A stretch of DNA of 64,000 nt from Maea johnstoni. Its lineage: Eukaryota; Annelida; Polychaeta; Spionida; Magelonidae. The translations under genes and the position numbers were made by a program. Shown one piece after another: positions 21,660-33,975 of the stretch; position 1 is the first letter of the stretch; every line of letters starts with the position of its first letter. Under the pieces are notes generated by a model. It searched no databases, was not told where the DNA came from, and saw nothing but the letters and a program-made list of their open reading frames with translations. The stretch is taken from the NCBI GenBank assembly GCA_963942565.1, contig OZ012695.1, positions 7,861,304 to 7,925,303 on the forward strand, written 5' to 3'.

Positions 21660-23480
21660 TCATTCCAATGGTTTTTTACTTTTTAAGCCTCGCATTACAA
21701 GACTGATTGTAATAATTGTTTAACTTTTAAAACAGCATTTTGTAAATTCATATAATCATTCTGGTATGAGAAAGGCTATAATTTGTACAGAATTTATTTC
21801 TCTTTATTTTTTATATATGAAATACCTTTGTACATTGCATCTCATCATGTGATTTTTAGATTTCAAGCGCAAGACAAGACATGCTTTTATGGAAATACAA
21901 AAAATTGAATGAATAGCACCAATATATTTTATAATTGAATCAGAAATTAAGAGGTTAATTTTAGATGTGTATTGGTATGTGCATCTTTTTAATTACATAG
22001 CATGGTATAGATTTTATAGTTGAATCAAAGGGTGAGAGGTTCATTTTAGATGTGTATTGATATGTGCATCTTTTGTAAATTACATAGCATGCTCATTTAC
22101 AGTTAGTACCTTTCATATGATATTGTAGTTTTATGAATTAATGATATTTTAACAAGCTCTGTAAAGCATGTCAGAGACTAACAAATTTATACATTGCTGT
22201 TTTACAATCAAGATCACATACATCTTCACCACACTTTACATTAAGATAAATTGTAGATAGTGCAACTTGACTCAAAGGTTAGGTGTGGGACATTCCCTTT
22301 AGCCCATTTATGCTGATAGCCTGGATTGATGCATCATAATATGTGCCAATGTAGAGCAGGTTTTGATTGCAAGGAAAGATGGTATTGCCCTTATCAACAT
22401 TCATTTTAATTGACTTGTTATACCCTCTTTATGTTTGCATTTACTTCATGCTTGCTATTAAAAACGCTGGTAGGTTATGAGGATGTATTTAATAGTTTTA
22501 CTTGATTTTATTCTAGGACAGGATTGGTTTTAGTTCACACTTCAATCGTCAATTGTTATTTTATAGCATATATCTGCATGTGAAATAAAGTGGATTTGGA
22601 ATCTAAGACTAGTGTGAAAGAGCTAATTATAAACAAAGCAATATCGTACATGCATGTTTATCCATAAAACCACACACATATTATTCTTATACAGCTGTAT
22701 ATAGCTTGTATAATAAAGTTGGATTTTATATAAAATCATAAAGCTGTTTCTTTCAACCTTTCTTTTCACCATCTATGTGTTGAAATGAGTCTTTTGGCTT
22801 TGGTCGTGATAAACATTACTGTAATATTTTCCAACTATCGATCTGATCAATAAGATCTAAATAGGTAGGCCCTTTAATGTCCGTCAAGCACAGTTTGCTT
22901 AACCATTTCTCTCAACCCATTAATGCTCACAGTTGCTAAAAAGAGCTTGATGATATCAATGAAATTTTGCAGGAAAAAGCACAGTTAGGGAAATATTTGT
23001 TAGATAAATGTTAATTAATACTTTAACAACAATTCTTGAAATATTTTGGCAGAAGTGCGCTGACTGTAGTAGCGTTAAGCCTACCCGGGTGATCAAAAGG
23101 AAATCGACGACATGTACCGAAAGGGTTGCAGGCGGCATGGAGACCCTGGACATTGCCTGCATGGGCGCTTAGAGCGTCTAGACACATCCCATGGGGGGAC
23201 ACACAAACAAGGGCATAATGTTTGGACAAAGAGTAGTTGAAAAAACCCGACAGTTCAGCATACTACGGTGGCGTATGGGTAACATGCATATTTGAGCTAA
23301 AAAAGTCCGAGCATTTCAATAGTTCAAAAAAATGTTTTCCAGACAACCAGTATAAAGCGTACGCGGGCAGAAATAGACAGCATTTGAAAATTATTGTTAT
23401 CAAAAGAACTTGCGAATTGTGACGAATTTAATGTCTATATAAACTTAGAAATACCTCATGCTTCTTCCACATTTTTTAGA
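21660..23480. other. Non-coding stretch with a short tandem duplication
   Basis: AT-rich. A segment of about 85 bp at 21920-22004 is repeated at 22005-22092 (word TTTTAGATGTGTATTG). AATAAA occurs at about 22583 and 22712, but no exon leading to them was found. CAACCCATTAATGCTCAC at 22914 matches the end of TTAA MITE family 2. Nothing else supported. Confidence 0.5.
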
Positions 23481-23599
23481 TAATGAAAGGTCAGTTTAAA
23501 AAAAGTTCTAAAATACAGCCATTAAAAAGTTATAACCCATTTTATATAGCAATTTCGATAAGCATTTTAAGTAAAATCGATGGATCAAATACAAGGATC

Positions 23600-23699
<100 letters not shown>

Positions 23700-23705
23700 G
23701 GTATA

Positions 23706-23955
23706 TTTAGAGAGAGAGAGAGAGAGTGGGGCAGAGAGAGCAGGGTGAGAAAGAGAAGGGTACAGAGAGAGAGAGAGCGGGGTAGGGAGAGAGGTGGCAA
23801 TGAGGGAGAGGGAGAGGGGGCAGAGAGAGGAAAATAGCGAGGCAGAAAGAGAGAGAGAGGGGGCAGAGAGAGGGGGACTGAGTGAGAGATAGAGAGAATG
23901 GGGGCAAAGAGAGAGAAAGAACTGGCGCAGAGAGAGAGAGAGGGGGCAGAGAAGA
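23706..23955 (+). repeat. About 250-bp purine tract (GA-rich)
   Basis: Almost every base is G or A, with rare C or T interruptions, in changing GA/GGGGCAGAGA words. It could form triplex (H-DNA) structure. The Ser/Leu-rich minus-strand ORFs here are compositional. Confidence 0.9.
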
Positions 23956-24082
23956 TAGGGGATGTCTGGGTGCTCTAATATATTTCCCATTACAAGGTTC
24001 CCGTCCGCAGGACGGGTACTTTTCTAGTATATTATTAGTTATCCTCCTTGTAAAAAAGGGATACGGCCTGGTATCTGCGTGA

Positions 24083-24131
24083 AGCCAGCCGTATCGCACG
24101 AGGCCGGAGGCCTCGTGCGATACGGCTGGCT
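24083..24131. repeat. Perfect 23-bp-arm hairpin
   Basis: The arm starting AGCCAGCCGTATCGCACGAG and its exact complement are separated by GGA (24106-24108). A smaller hairpin, CCCGTCC GCA GGACGGG, is at about 24001-24017. C/A-rich sequence follows to 24460. Possibly part of an undefined mobile element. Confidence 0.85.
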
Positions 24132-24462
24132 GAACCAAGAAAAAATGCGCAATACTAAAAACAAAGCAAGTGATCCAAAACCCAACAACAAAGCAAAACA
24201 CAAACATTGATCACATACACACAAACATCCCAAAAGTGCACAATGCAAACGTTATTAAAACTTACTACTCAGACCACGACCAAATATTCATTACAACTTA
24301 CCAAATTCAATCATAAAAATTAACAAAAACTCAACCCCATGACAAAGAAACTCACCCTTTCATCTAAAAAACGCAAAAAAACCAAAAACCCTGAAAAACA
24401 GGAAAATTAAAAAAAATAACCATTATGAGTTAAAGCAAAGCATCAACCTCTTGAAGCCACAG

Positions 24463-25258
24463 GCGTCGCTCTTGTTGTTTATTTTCTTGACTGCCAAGTG
24501 TCATGGCCATACTTCACAGATTATCGCTATATTCATACAGAGACATTTTATCACATCTGTTGATGCAATATTATTATACATTGTAATGGTACATGGTATA
24601 AGTAGCATTTGTAAGGTAGTATATGTTATTGTACATTGATATACATTATTTGCAAAAAATAAAGTGTTGACAGTATTCATTTGTTTTCATAGTGTTTTTT
24701 TAGTACTGCCTGTCTAAAAAAATGGTTACTACCCCCAAAAAGTCAAAATTGAAAATTCTACATAGAAATATTTGCTTGTCCAAAAAGGAGGTCTTCAGGA
24801 AACTGCCCTTCCAAAAGACAGGCAGGACCTATCCCCACAGGGAGTCTGCACAATGATTATTTAAAAAACATTTTTTATGTTCCCATAAGCCTCAAAATTT
24901 CTAACAGAAAGTGGATTACATAGTAAATGCTGATTTTCTGGCCCTGTATTAATTGAAGGTACCTGTATCATGACCTTAAAACTAGGGGGTGTTCATATCT
25001 GTTAATGTAGATTCACAAAAGATTGTGTAGAGTAAATTTTGCTAATTTAAAGGAAATCGTTTTTTGCGGCTTTTAACTTAGCGAATTGGCCGCAACATGG
25101 AGTGCCAGCTATACACTGAATGAATGAATGAAATGAATGAATGGCAGCGCTATTCATTGCAAATTCTAATTTTGCGTCCGCAACTAAACACTAAAAAATG
25201 CGAAAACCAAACTAACGCAATCTTTCCCGTATTTACAGCATATTCTGAAATACTGGCC
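24463..25258. repeat. Dispersed repeat R, copy 3
   Basis: It matches 5735-6840 without the 309-bp element; the empty target ATTTTGC is near 25036. A small (GAAT)n expansion is at about 25115-25140. Confidence 0.6.
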
Positions 25259-25977
25259 AATAGCTAGGCGATGGTAAGGGAAACCTCTTTAATTTGTAGT
25301 TGAGAAGCATTCTGCCAACCTTAGAAGTGAAGTCTGTAGAGGCAGGTGAGTGTCCACCTTAAGGAGTTCAGAATATGGGTTTGGGACGGTTTAAAATGTC
25401 CACATTAGAGGGTTGGAGGGATTATGACCAATAGTGGGGTGTCCACAATAGAGGGACTGCATTATATGATGAGTAAGATTGAAATTGTTAAGGACCAAAA
25501 AACGTCGACTATAGTGAGGTCGTCCATATTAGAGGAGCGTCCACTTCCCATGGTGTCACTGTATACAGATTTCAATAAACGTTATGATTGGGGTTCTCTT
25601 ACCTGAATAAACATAAGTTTGGCCGTGCAGAACATATTGTTCATTTAAATAAAAGGGCTTCCAAAGAAAAAGTTGAATGATTTATTCAGAATTAATTCAT
25701 TCGGCACTATGTGCATATAAATCAAATTGTTAATTTATGTTATTGGAAGCGTGTGCAAAAAAAGCTCCTGAGTTGACGCCTCATCATAAAGGTCTCCTGG
25801 CTCTTCGTATGTTTATCCTGAATGTTATGACTAAAGTTGTGAGAGAATAAACATGAAATATAAAGCCAAGCTACGGAGATAAATGATTAAGGCAGGAGAA
25901 ATAAAAAGAAAAAGAAGAAAAGGGTGAAAGAACGAAAGTAAGTTGGTATTGCTTGTAGTGACAGGATGTTGGTCGAT

Positions 25978-26203
25978 TTAACCCTTCCAATGTTGAGGCT
26001 ACTTTAGTCCAAAGCACAAGGATGAAAAGATGTTTGAAAACCGTTTAAACTCTGACATGTTGGACAATTGTTGGAACTCATTGGATAGCTCTCGCTGAAT
26101 GCTCTCAGATGAGTACCCATTTGCCAGGGTTTCAGTCATTTTCTGGTTTTTTGAGTCTTTTGTATTGGCCAAATTAGCCATCAGCTGCATATTAAAGGGT
26201 TAA
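25978..26203 (+). mobile_element. TTAA-flanked MITE, family 1
   Basis: It begins TTAACCCTTCCAATGTTGAG and ends AAAGGGTTAA. Duplicate of 7544-7771. Confidence 0.75.
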
Positions 26204-26661
26204 GATAATTAACGATCCTTCCATCTGTTATTGATGAGCCGTTTGGTATTGCGTATCCACGTGCATTCTCCTGAGATAAGGCTACATACAGTTTTGCTCT
26301 TCCCTTAAATACTAGTATATACACTCAGCCATTTGTGGTTCTAATACCTTTCGAGACCCAATGTGATACTCTTTACAATATAAATTGATTCCGATCACTA
26401 TAACCTGATAACTGTCAGCAATAAACAGAGAGACCTGTACGGCGACAGCAAAAGACCATGTAACTGCATAGGAATATTGCGGTTTCTAATAAGAATCCAG
26501 ATGTTCCCTCCAGTTACACTAGCCATAGCCTAGTGTGTTAAGCAGACGTGCATTGTATTTACAATTCAAATGTACGCTAAATTGACCAAGATAAAACATT
26601 GCATATTAGAAACTGTGATCCTATCCAGGTGTGCTCATAGAAATTATGCTATCTTCGTTCG

Positions 26662-26849
<188 letters not shown>

Positions 26850-27336
26850 ACATTTGGGGAGATAAACTACATTTTATTTTAATTTTCACACAATTTTGGG
26901 GGGAGAGAAAATGAAAAACTTTATTTTCACGACCGTTTTTGGTGGGAAAGAAAATAAAAAACTATTTTCACAAACGTTTTAGGGGAGTTATCATTATTTT
27001 AAATAGCAACTTAATTTTCACAGCGAAAAGTAAAAAAATATATTTCCACACCTTTTTGGGATAGGGAAAAAACAACTCTATTTTCACGACCGTCTTTTGG
27101 GTAAAGAAAATTTAAAAATACAATTATTTTCAACACCGTTTTTTGGGGAGGGAAAATTAAAAACTTTTTTCACCACCGTTATTTGGGGAGACAAAATTGA
27201 AAAATTGAAAAAAAAAAAATTTCACCAATTTTTTGAGGATGCTATATTAAATAGCAAAATTTCGCTGGCTACCGGGGAAGGTGATACAAGTAAGAAAACT
27301 AAAACTGATAATTTAGCCTATACTAAATGTTCATTT

Positions 27337-27498
27337 TTGTTTGTTTGTTTGAGATCCGCAACCGCATTTTTCCCGCGGGGTCAACTCCCAAGGGAGGACC
27401 TACGGAGATCACCCCTACCACCCAGGCCACTCGTCACCCCCGGGCCTTGTCTCACTTTCTGTTTCCTCTCCCCCCGTACTTCTGTCATGCATCCATTT
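27337..27498 (-). mobile_element. SINE-like insertion with (CAAA)n tail
   Basis: This block of about 160 bp is absent from the matching place in spacer S copy 1 (about 8777). Read on the minus strand it ends in AAACAAACAAACAAA, and both sides carry CATTT (27332-27336 and 27494-27498). The body is GC-rich and probably 5'-truncated. SINE or LINE tail; family unknown. Confidence 0.55.
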
Positions 27499-27670
27499 GC
27501 GTGAAAGGTCGGGTTATAAATATGGTCAGATGATATCCATGTGTGTAGTTCGATAAATAGCGGCACCTGGCGGACATTTGCCTAACTATAATTTTTACGC
27601 ATGCGCAACGCTCACACTTCCGGAGAGGGAAGCAAGCGTGGAAACCAGGAACAGCCGAGTGAACCGGATA

Positions 27671-28160
27671 TAGAAGTGGTTTGCTTATTTTGGAGATGAT
27701 TACATGAAAAGGTTATTTCAACTTTTGTGATGAAGGGGACGATTGCATCACTCAGATTATTGAGTATATATATGTGTGTGTGTGTATGACTGAATGTTCT
27801 TTTGTTTGATTTTACCTTTTGAAGTTGCTGTTCTTTTTCACTTTGAAATTTTTCCATGTTTATACCCTAATAACAAGATATGTAAGACTAGAAGGGACCC
27901 TACAACTAACAAACACCTGTTCAAATGGAGTCACAGTCATTGTGATGGAATAAGTGACGGGCAAAAAAGTTGATGTATGTGAGAAGGGTTTCCCTAACCA
28001 CTAAACGGGGGGTAGGGGAGTAGGGCGCCACCCCTAGGTCAGGGGACACAACAGTTAGTTAGAGACCTGGGAAAGGGGACCCCTCGGTAGCTCCCCTGTA
28101 GTGGGGTGAGCCCGCGAGCCAAAGCGGTTGCCGATCATTACCTACCTACCTACCTACCTA
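27671..28160 (+). mobile_element. Probable LINE/SINE 3' fragment ending in (TACC)n
   Basis: 490 bp present here but absent at the matching junction upstream of gene B (8938-8941, GAACCGG then TATCGCCC). The insert ends in five TACC units, a tail style seen in some non-LTR retrotransposons. No reverse-transcriptase motif is present. A (TG)n run lies at 27774-27786. Confidence 0.5.
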
Positions 28161-28325
28161 TCGCCCGGTTATCACAGTTAAGTATTCGATCACAACACAT
28201 GATGAGCACGATTTATCTATACCAGCGGAACAAACATGATACCAAAGGTGTGTGTGTTTTCCTGGTAGTTAGAACCGCGTGTGGGTTTAAGCATATGACA
28301 AAGACCTCCGTGCGGCAGATTGATC

Positions 28326-28427
28326 CACAGGGGTTTGTATCGTTGATCACAGTAGTCACAGCCGTACTAGTAATATAGTACCAGCCTCAGACTCACGAGT
28401 GACCGCTCAACGATACAAGCCCCTGTG
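28326..28427. mobile_element. 102-bp hAT-like MITE (derivative of 9216-10223)
   Basis: Its terminal sequences match those at 9216-10223 (CACAGGGGYTTGTATCGTTG). It is flanked by an exact 8-bp duplication GATTGATC (28318-28325 and 28428-28435), different from that of the longer element, so this is a separate insertion. Confidence 0.88.
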
Positions 28428-28435
28428 GATTGATC

Positions 28436-30147
28436 CCACGGCAAGTGCCGTGAACAGTTCGCATGCGGCCAAACAGACATCTTTCATTTGTGGTCACGAA
28501 TCATTCGTGGCCACGAATGAATTGGCCGTGCGGCCAGTCGTGACAAGTTTTACAATCACGGAAATATTTACTGCACTATCCTCTTTGAGCGGAGGATGCA
28601 CGGCCACCTTGAAGAGGCCTTGAGGATGCCTCACGGTCCTTATAGAATAAAATAAACATTTATTTTTTTAAAGAGTGCCGTGAGTCACTCTCACGGATCA
28701 GTGGGCCTTGAAAATTGCTGTGTGTCAGACGCTCAGTCAGTAAATGTCTGTCGGAAGGTGGTTGAGCATAGACTGATTTGCGAACATGTTCGCAAACCTC
28801 TCTACGGTCCACAACCACTGATTTTGGACCTCACAATCTCTACGAGTTGATGCCAACTCCTCGTGGCAACCACAAGGTGATGCTGCGATAGCCACGGTTT
28901 TCGGCCGCAAACAGACCGCACTGCGGACAGATGGCTTATGTCACCAGGTAGGGTGTTTAAGGTTGACTATGTCCTCTTCCTCCAGTCAGAGACGTAGAAG
29001 TTAGGTGAATTAAAACAAGTGGATATGAAACCAGCCGGTCAACACGAACAGGTTGGCTGCGACGAATAACTCAATAGTTGTGTTCTACGCATATTGCAGC
29101 ACAGCTTTCTCTGTAACGTTAAAGATACAAGAGCCCTCATTGATCTTCGTCTCCTATTCAGTGACATCACATCGAAGGCATCTCTCTCTCTAAATCTAAT
29201 CATGAAAATAAATATTCATGAGAGCTCTCATTCCTCTGTTTCCTGGTGACATCACACTGAGGCGAGATTATCATTAGGTTAACCAACGGCGATGTCCATA
29301 CTCCTATATTAATATTTTTTGATATTTGCTACATGGTTTAAACATCGACACACCTCCCTATCGACCCTATGCCATGCAATGTTAAAACAATTCTTTCCTT
29401 CATAGCGACTTCATTCCTTGCCTAATTGCTCAAATAATAGCATAGAAGTGTACTTGGATGTATATGGGTGCGTGCCCCTGCATTTCCTGTATCTGATCAT
29501 TGAAAACTGTACATGTTTATTTAACGGTGAATGTTGTTTAGATGTCCGAAGCCATGATGGATTCTTCTGTGGTTGACTTGTCGCGAGATCTTGAAAGCGA
29601 TTTTCTTCTCTAATTACCATTTGAATGAAATGAGTCTGAAGACTCGCTTTTATCCCACGTGAAAGCTGCCACAGCGCTTAATATGGCTGCCTGATTTTTG
29701 TAAACAAATGACTTTGAAGATTCTTTGGACTACTGCTCCGTTAGAAGTGAGTTTATCAAAAATTATACATAGTTGCACGCTTTGCTAGCTTACATTTATC
29801 ATCCAAGTGCAGTCAGGTTTGAAGTATTTTTGGCCCTGAGGGAGTAATTTTGGAAGATTGATTTTTAACATTGGAAGGTATAGCTGTTTGTCTATTTCAA
29901 TGTCTTCAAGATGCAGTCTCCGATCGGCTTGCGGGGAGTAATTCATCGAGTGGCGCCTTGCCACATGTTCATATTGTGTAGCTCAATTAGAAGTAGGTTC
30001 TTGTTTCTGATGATGTGCTAAACGATTAACCTTAAACATATATTGTTGAAAATAATGTGAAATGATCCGAGACTTATCTTCATTGATATTATTGATGTAT
30101 CGAATAATGATATGCATCCGTAACTTATACTTATACTATTTTCACAG
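28436..30147. other. Duplicated upstream region U of gene C
   Basis: It matches pieces of 8960-13544 upstream of gene B (for example 28868-28990 with 10770-10890, and 29005-30147 with 11905-13544). It lacks the hAT-like element at 10942 and the hairpin block at 12469-12980. No gene seen. Confidence 0.6.
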
Positions 30148-31515
30148 GTTGAAAAAAGGAAAAAGTCAAGGACCTAATTTGTGCCTCTTCCGCTAAAGAT
30201 ATGTTTTAGCGCAAACAGTCAAAGTGATACATTTCCCAAGCAAGATTACATGAAAGTAGGACTGGTATTGACTTGGTATTTTTAGGCTCGAGATTGGCAT
30301 CACTATTATTATGATACCGATCCCAATTCTGAGCCTTAGCGTCGTTTTGAGAGTTGCTGGGATTTATTTACATCTATACATCATTATACATTATTTACAT
30401 CTACCATGGACAATGATTTGATTTTCATTGTCAGCCTCATACTACAGATATGTATTTTTCCTAAAGGCATTCCAATTTGAATGATAAGATAGAATTTGCC
30501 ACAATTTTTAATCAAATTCCATTAAGAGATGTTATTATGCATATTATATATCATATTTATATACATTTGAATTTTTTTTTTACAGTGTTAGGGGGCATAT
30601 GGGCATTAAGATAATCAAATAGAATTGATAACAACAACAATAATAATAATAAAAATAATAAAAATGATAATAATGATAATATAAGTAATAATAATAATGG
30701 TAATAGTAATCTTCATTCCATGAAATAACTGCAGTAATTAAACTACAGGGTTAGGTTAATGCTGTGCCTAGCCTCTGATTTTGAAAATGTATATATCTCC
30801 CTCATTTCAGTCTACATGGATGATCACACTTTATCAAGGCATTGGCATTTTCAGAGTTCTATGTTAGTTATACATGTAGTTACTGTTCAATAATAAGTTA
30901 ATGAAAGTATAAGTAAAATAATCAAAAACTGTCAAAATTCCTATTCATTACAACAACACTAAGATTCTCTCCATATATGTACATTTCATTAATACCTGCT
31001 GCCTTTCTATGCCTTGAATTCAACAAACTCCATTATTTGTTGTGGAGAATGTTGAAACTCTGTAGCGACCACATGTGAAAGAGCATTATATGAGCATGCC
31101 CGGCAGACTGAAACGAATGTGCCTCTAAGCACATGGCAGTCCACTGATTGGTTGCGGGTGGCCTGATTATGTGCCGGTCTCCAAGAGCGAGTGCCCACAA
31201 CAATAGCTCTCTGTTCGCACCTCGCTGCTGTGCACAGCTGTTTGAGCTGAGAGAAAAAATTTCCATATTAATGGGAGTTTAATAGACATTTCCCAGTCTA
31301 AGTACCCTTAAGAAGTACTAGGTCCCGGTTCGAGTTGTATTGAAATCAGTATGCCAACTCGAACAAGAATGGAAGATTCGAATCAGGGGTGATCTGTACG
31401 TCTTGATACCAGTCCTACATGAAACAGTGGACCATTTCATTGCCTCAGGCTAAGAACTAGCGGTGTTGATCATGGGTTAAGAAGTTCACTTTCATGTATA
31501 TTTTCATTTTATCAA
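30148..31515 (+). other. Putative 5' leader of gene C, split by a hAT-like insertion
   Basis: 30148-30256 and 31418-31515 together match the leader of gene B (13545-13735). Between them lies the element at 30257-31417. If the conserved acceptor at 30141-30147 is used, the element would be carried in the 5' untranslated region or removed as a new intron. Confidence 0.4.
30257..31417. mobile_element. hAT-like element, 1161 bp, in leader of gene C
   Basis: The ends are perfect inverted repeats TAGGACTGGTAT / ATACCAGTCCTA. The flanks CATGAAAG (30249-30256) and CATGAAAC (31418-31425) form an 8-bp duplication with one mismatch. The empty site is in gene B at about 13638-13645. The interior has an AT-rich simple repeat (about 30628-30700) and no recognisable transposase. 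Confidence 0.82.
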
Positions 31516-33975
31516 ATGAAGAATTGCTGCTTATCTTTTTTGGTAGATAGGAGTCCTGTGAAACTACCACGCACGTCTGGAACTCCCATGATGGATAAAC
31601 AAGTACACAGCGGGGAAACAACCTTTGAGTGCCACATATGTGATAAGGCATTTAAAGCTTTACCTAACCTAAAACAGCATCTAAAGTTCCACACTACGGA
31701 CAGACCTCATTCTTGTGAGATTTGTAGCAAATCCTTCAAGATTCCAGCACATCTGCGAAGCCATATGTCAACACACATACAGAATAAACAATACAAGTGT
31801 GATGAATGTGATAAGAAGTTTGCCATATTTTTGGACTTAAAATACCATATGAAATCACACCCTGCTGAAAAAAAACAGGACAAACAGTACAAGTGTGATG
31901 TATGTGATAGGATGTTTGCTGAATCCAAAGCCTTGAAATGCCATAAAAGAATACATGAAAAAACATATCAGTGTAATTTATGTGGTGAGACTTTCCCCAC
32001 AAGTTTATCGCGGAAAAAGCATAAGAAATCACACCATATGTCACACCAATGTGACATATGTGATATCATGTGTGCCGATCCTTCAACCTTGAAAAAGCAC
32101 CTCCTTGTTCACACTGGAGAAAAGCCATACAAGTGTGAGGTTTGTGAAAAAGCCTTCACCAGCTCCTCATACTTGAATAAGCACAAGAGAATTCACGCTG
32201 GTGAAAAACCATATCAGTGTGAGATTTGTGACAAAACTTTCTCACAAAAGAGTGTATTTAAGTCTCATATCAAAATCCACACTGGGGTAAAACCATTCCA
32301 GTGTGATGCATGTGATATGGCTTTCTATAAATCTTCAACGCTGAGAGACCATAAGAGAAAACATACCGGCGAAAAACCATATAAGTGTGATGTTTGTGGC
32401 AAAGCATTTTCACTGTTTGCAACCCTAAAAGAGCATATAAGACAACACACTGGTGAAAGACCCTATCAGTGTGACATTTGTGATAAGGCTTTTGTCACGG
32501 CAACAGGACTGAGGAGGCACAAAGATATTCACCTGGGGATAAAACAATACCAATGTGATAAATGTGATAAAGCATATGTCTTGTATTCATCCTTGAGATA
32601 CCACAAATTAACACATGCTGAAGAAAAACCACAGACTGCTAAAAAACTACATAAGTGTGACACATGCGATAAAACATTTTCCAGACCGTCGAGGCTAGTT
32701 CATCATACAATGATACATACAGGAGAAAAAGAATTTCAATGTGACACGTGTGGTAAGGCATTCTCTCGGTCATCTGATCTTAATCTTCATAGAAGAACAC
32801 ATGGAGAACTAGATCCAAATGTTGCTAAGAAAAGGTCACACTGTGATATCTGCGGCAAAACATTTCACGATAAAGCGAAGCTAAAAGTTCATACAAGGAT
32901 CCACACAGGAGAAAAACCATTTCAGTGTGATACATGTGGAAAGGCATATGCCCGCTCTTATCTTCTGACTTATCATGAAAGAACACATACAGGTGAAAAA
33001 CCCTACAAGTGTGACTTATGTGATAAGGCATTTTCTCGCAGGCAATCTCTGTCACGACATAAAGAAACACATACAGGAGAAAAAGAATTTCATTGTGACA
33101 TGTGTGGTAAGGCATTCTCTCGGTCATCTGATCTTAATCTTCATAGAAGAACACATGGAGAACTAGATCCAAATGTTGCTAAGAAAAGGTCACAATGTGA
33201 TATCTGCGGCAAAACATTTCACGATAAAGCGAAGCTAAAAGTTCATACAAGGATCCACACAGGAGAAAAACCATTTCAGTGTGATACATGTGGAAAGGCA
33301 TATGCCCGCTCTTATCTTCTGACTTATCATGAAAGAACACATACAGGTGAAAAACCCTACAAGTGTGACTTATGTGATAAGGCATTTTCTCGCAGGCAAT
33401 CTCTGTCACGACATAAAGAAACACACAGTGGATATAAAGCTTATAAGTGTGACCAATGTGATATGGCATTCAAACAGTATGATGGTCTGTCTATACACAG
33501 GAGAAAACACAGTGGAAAAATACCTTTTCAGTGTGAGCTATGTGATAAGGTCTTCTATCAGTCTTCAGAGTTTGTACTACATAGAAGAATGCACACTGGG
33601 GAAAAACCATTCAAATGTAAGCAATGTGAAAAGGCATTCTACCAGTCCTCTGCTCTAAAACAACATGAACTAAGGCACACAGGTGAGAAACCTTTCCAGT
33701 GCGAAGTGTGTGGTAAGGCCTTCTACGAATCTTCTGCACTTAAAAAGCATAAAGAAACGCACCTTAAAAAACGAAAGAAACCATTGAAGAAAAAAGCACA
33801 TTCTGATTGGAGTGATGAGACAAGCAGTGATGAGGATATTTCAGATGAGACAACTAGTTATGAGGAAAATAATGAGGGCGGTCTTCACGAGGAAAGTAAT
33901 GATAAGGGTGTTCAACATGAGGAAAGTAATGATAAGGGTGTTCAACATGAGGAAAGTAATGGTGAGGGTGTTTGA
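31516..33975 (+). CDS. C2H2 zinc-finger protein C, 25 fingers
   Basis: This 819-residue protein is probably a nuclear DNA-binding regulator. It shares the MKNCC leader of B; 25 C2H2 fingers follow to about residue 748, then a basic segment (KKRKKPLKKK), an acidic segment and three to four decapeptide repeat units before TGA at 33973-33975. Relative to B it gained one finger near the start (YKCDVCDRMF...), lost finger 12 and its linker in frame, and holds a tandem duplication of a four-finger block (32721-33074 and 33075-33428). It groups with A by finger sequence, for example SRRQSLSRHKETH and ARSYLLTYHERTH. The repeat array continues 1.7 kb past the stop. No accessory N-terminal domain. Confidence 0.9.
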   Translation: MKNCCLSFLVDRSPVKLPRTSGTPMMDKQVHSGETTFECHICDKAFKALPNLKQHLKFHTTDRPHSCEICSKSFKIPAHLRSHMSTHIQNKQYKCDECDKKFAIFLDLKYHMKSHPAEKKQDKQYKCDVCDRMFAESKALKCHKRIHEKTYQCNLCGETFPTSLSRKKHKKSHHMSHQCDICDIMCADPSTLKKHLLVHTGEKPYKCEVCEKAFTSSSYLNKHKRIHAGEKPYQCEICDKTFSQKSVFKSHIKIHTGVKPFQCDACDMAFYKSSTLRDHKRKHTGEKPYKCDVCGKAFSLFATLKEHIRQHTGERPYQCDICDKAFVTATGLRRHKDIHLGIKQYQCDKCDKAYVLYSSLRYHKLTHAEEKPQTAKKLHKCDTCDKTFSRPSRLVHHTMIHTGEKEFQCDTCGKAFSRSSDLNLHRRTHGELDPNVAKKRSHCDICGKTFHDKAKLKVHTRIHTGEKPFQCDTCGKAYARSYLLTYHERTHTGEKPYKCDLCDKAFSRRQSLSRHKETHTGEKEFHCDMCGKAFSRSSDLNLHRRTHGELDPNVAKKRSQCDICGKTFHDKAKLKVHTRIHTGEKPFQCDTCGKAYARSYLLTYHERTHTGEKPYKCDLCDKAFSRRQSLSRHKETHSGYKAYKCDQCDMAFKQYDGLSIHRRKHSGKIPFQCELCDKVFYQSSEFVLHRRMHTGEKPFKCKQCEKAFYQSSALKQHELRHTGEKPFQCEVCGKAFYESSALKKHKETHLKKRKKPLKKKAHSDWSDETSSDEDISDETTSYEENNEGGLHEESNDKGVQHEESNDKGVQHEESNGEGV
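32721..33428 (+). repeat. 354-bp tandem duplication of four fingers in gene C
   Basis: Two adjacent 354-bp blocks (118 codons each) differ at only about three bases by my reading. The length is a multiple of three, so the frame is kept. A has a single copy of three of these fingers. Confidence 0.9.

Noticed and set aside
20843-21663. Lys/Thr/Asn-rich minus-strand ORFs
   Set aside because: They follow from the A/C-rich strand of the 228-bp tandem repeat, and frames change between units.
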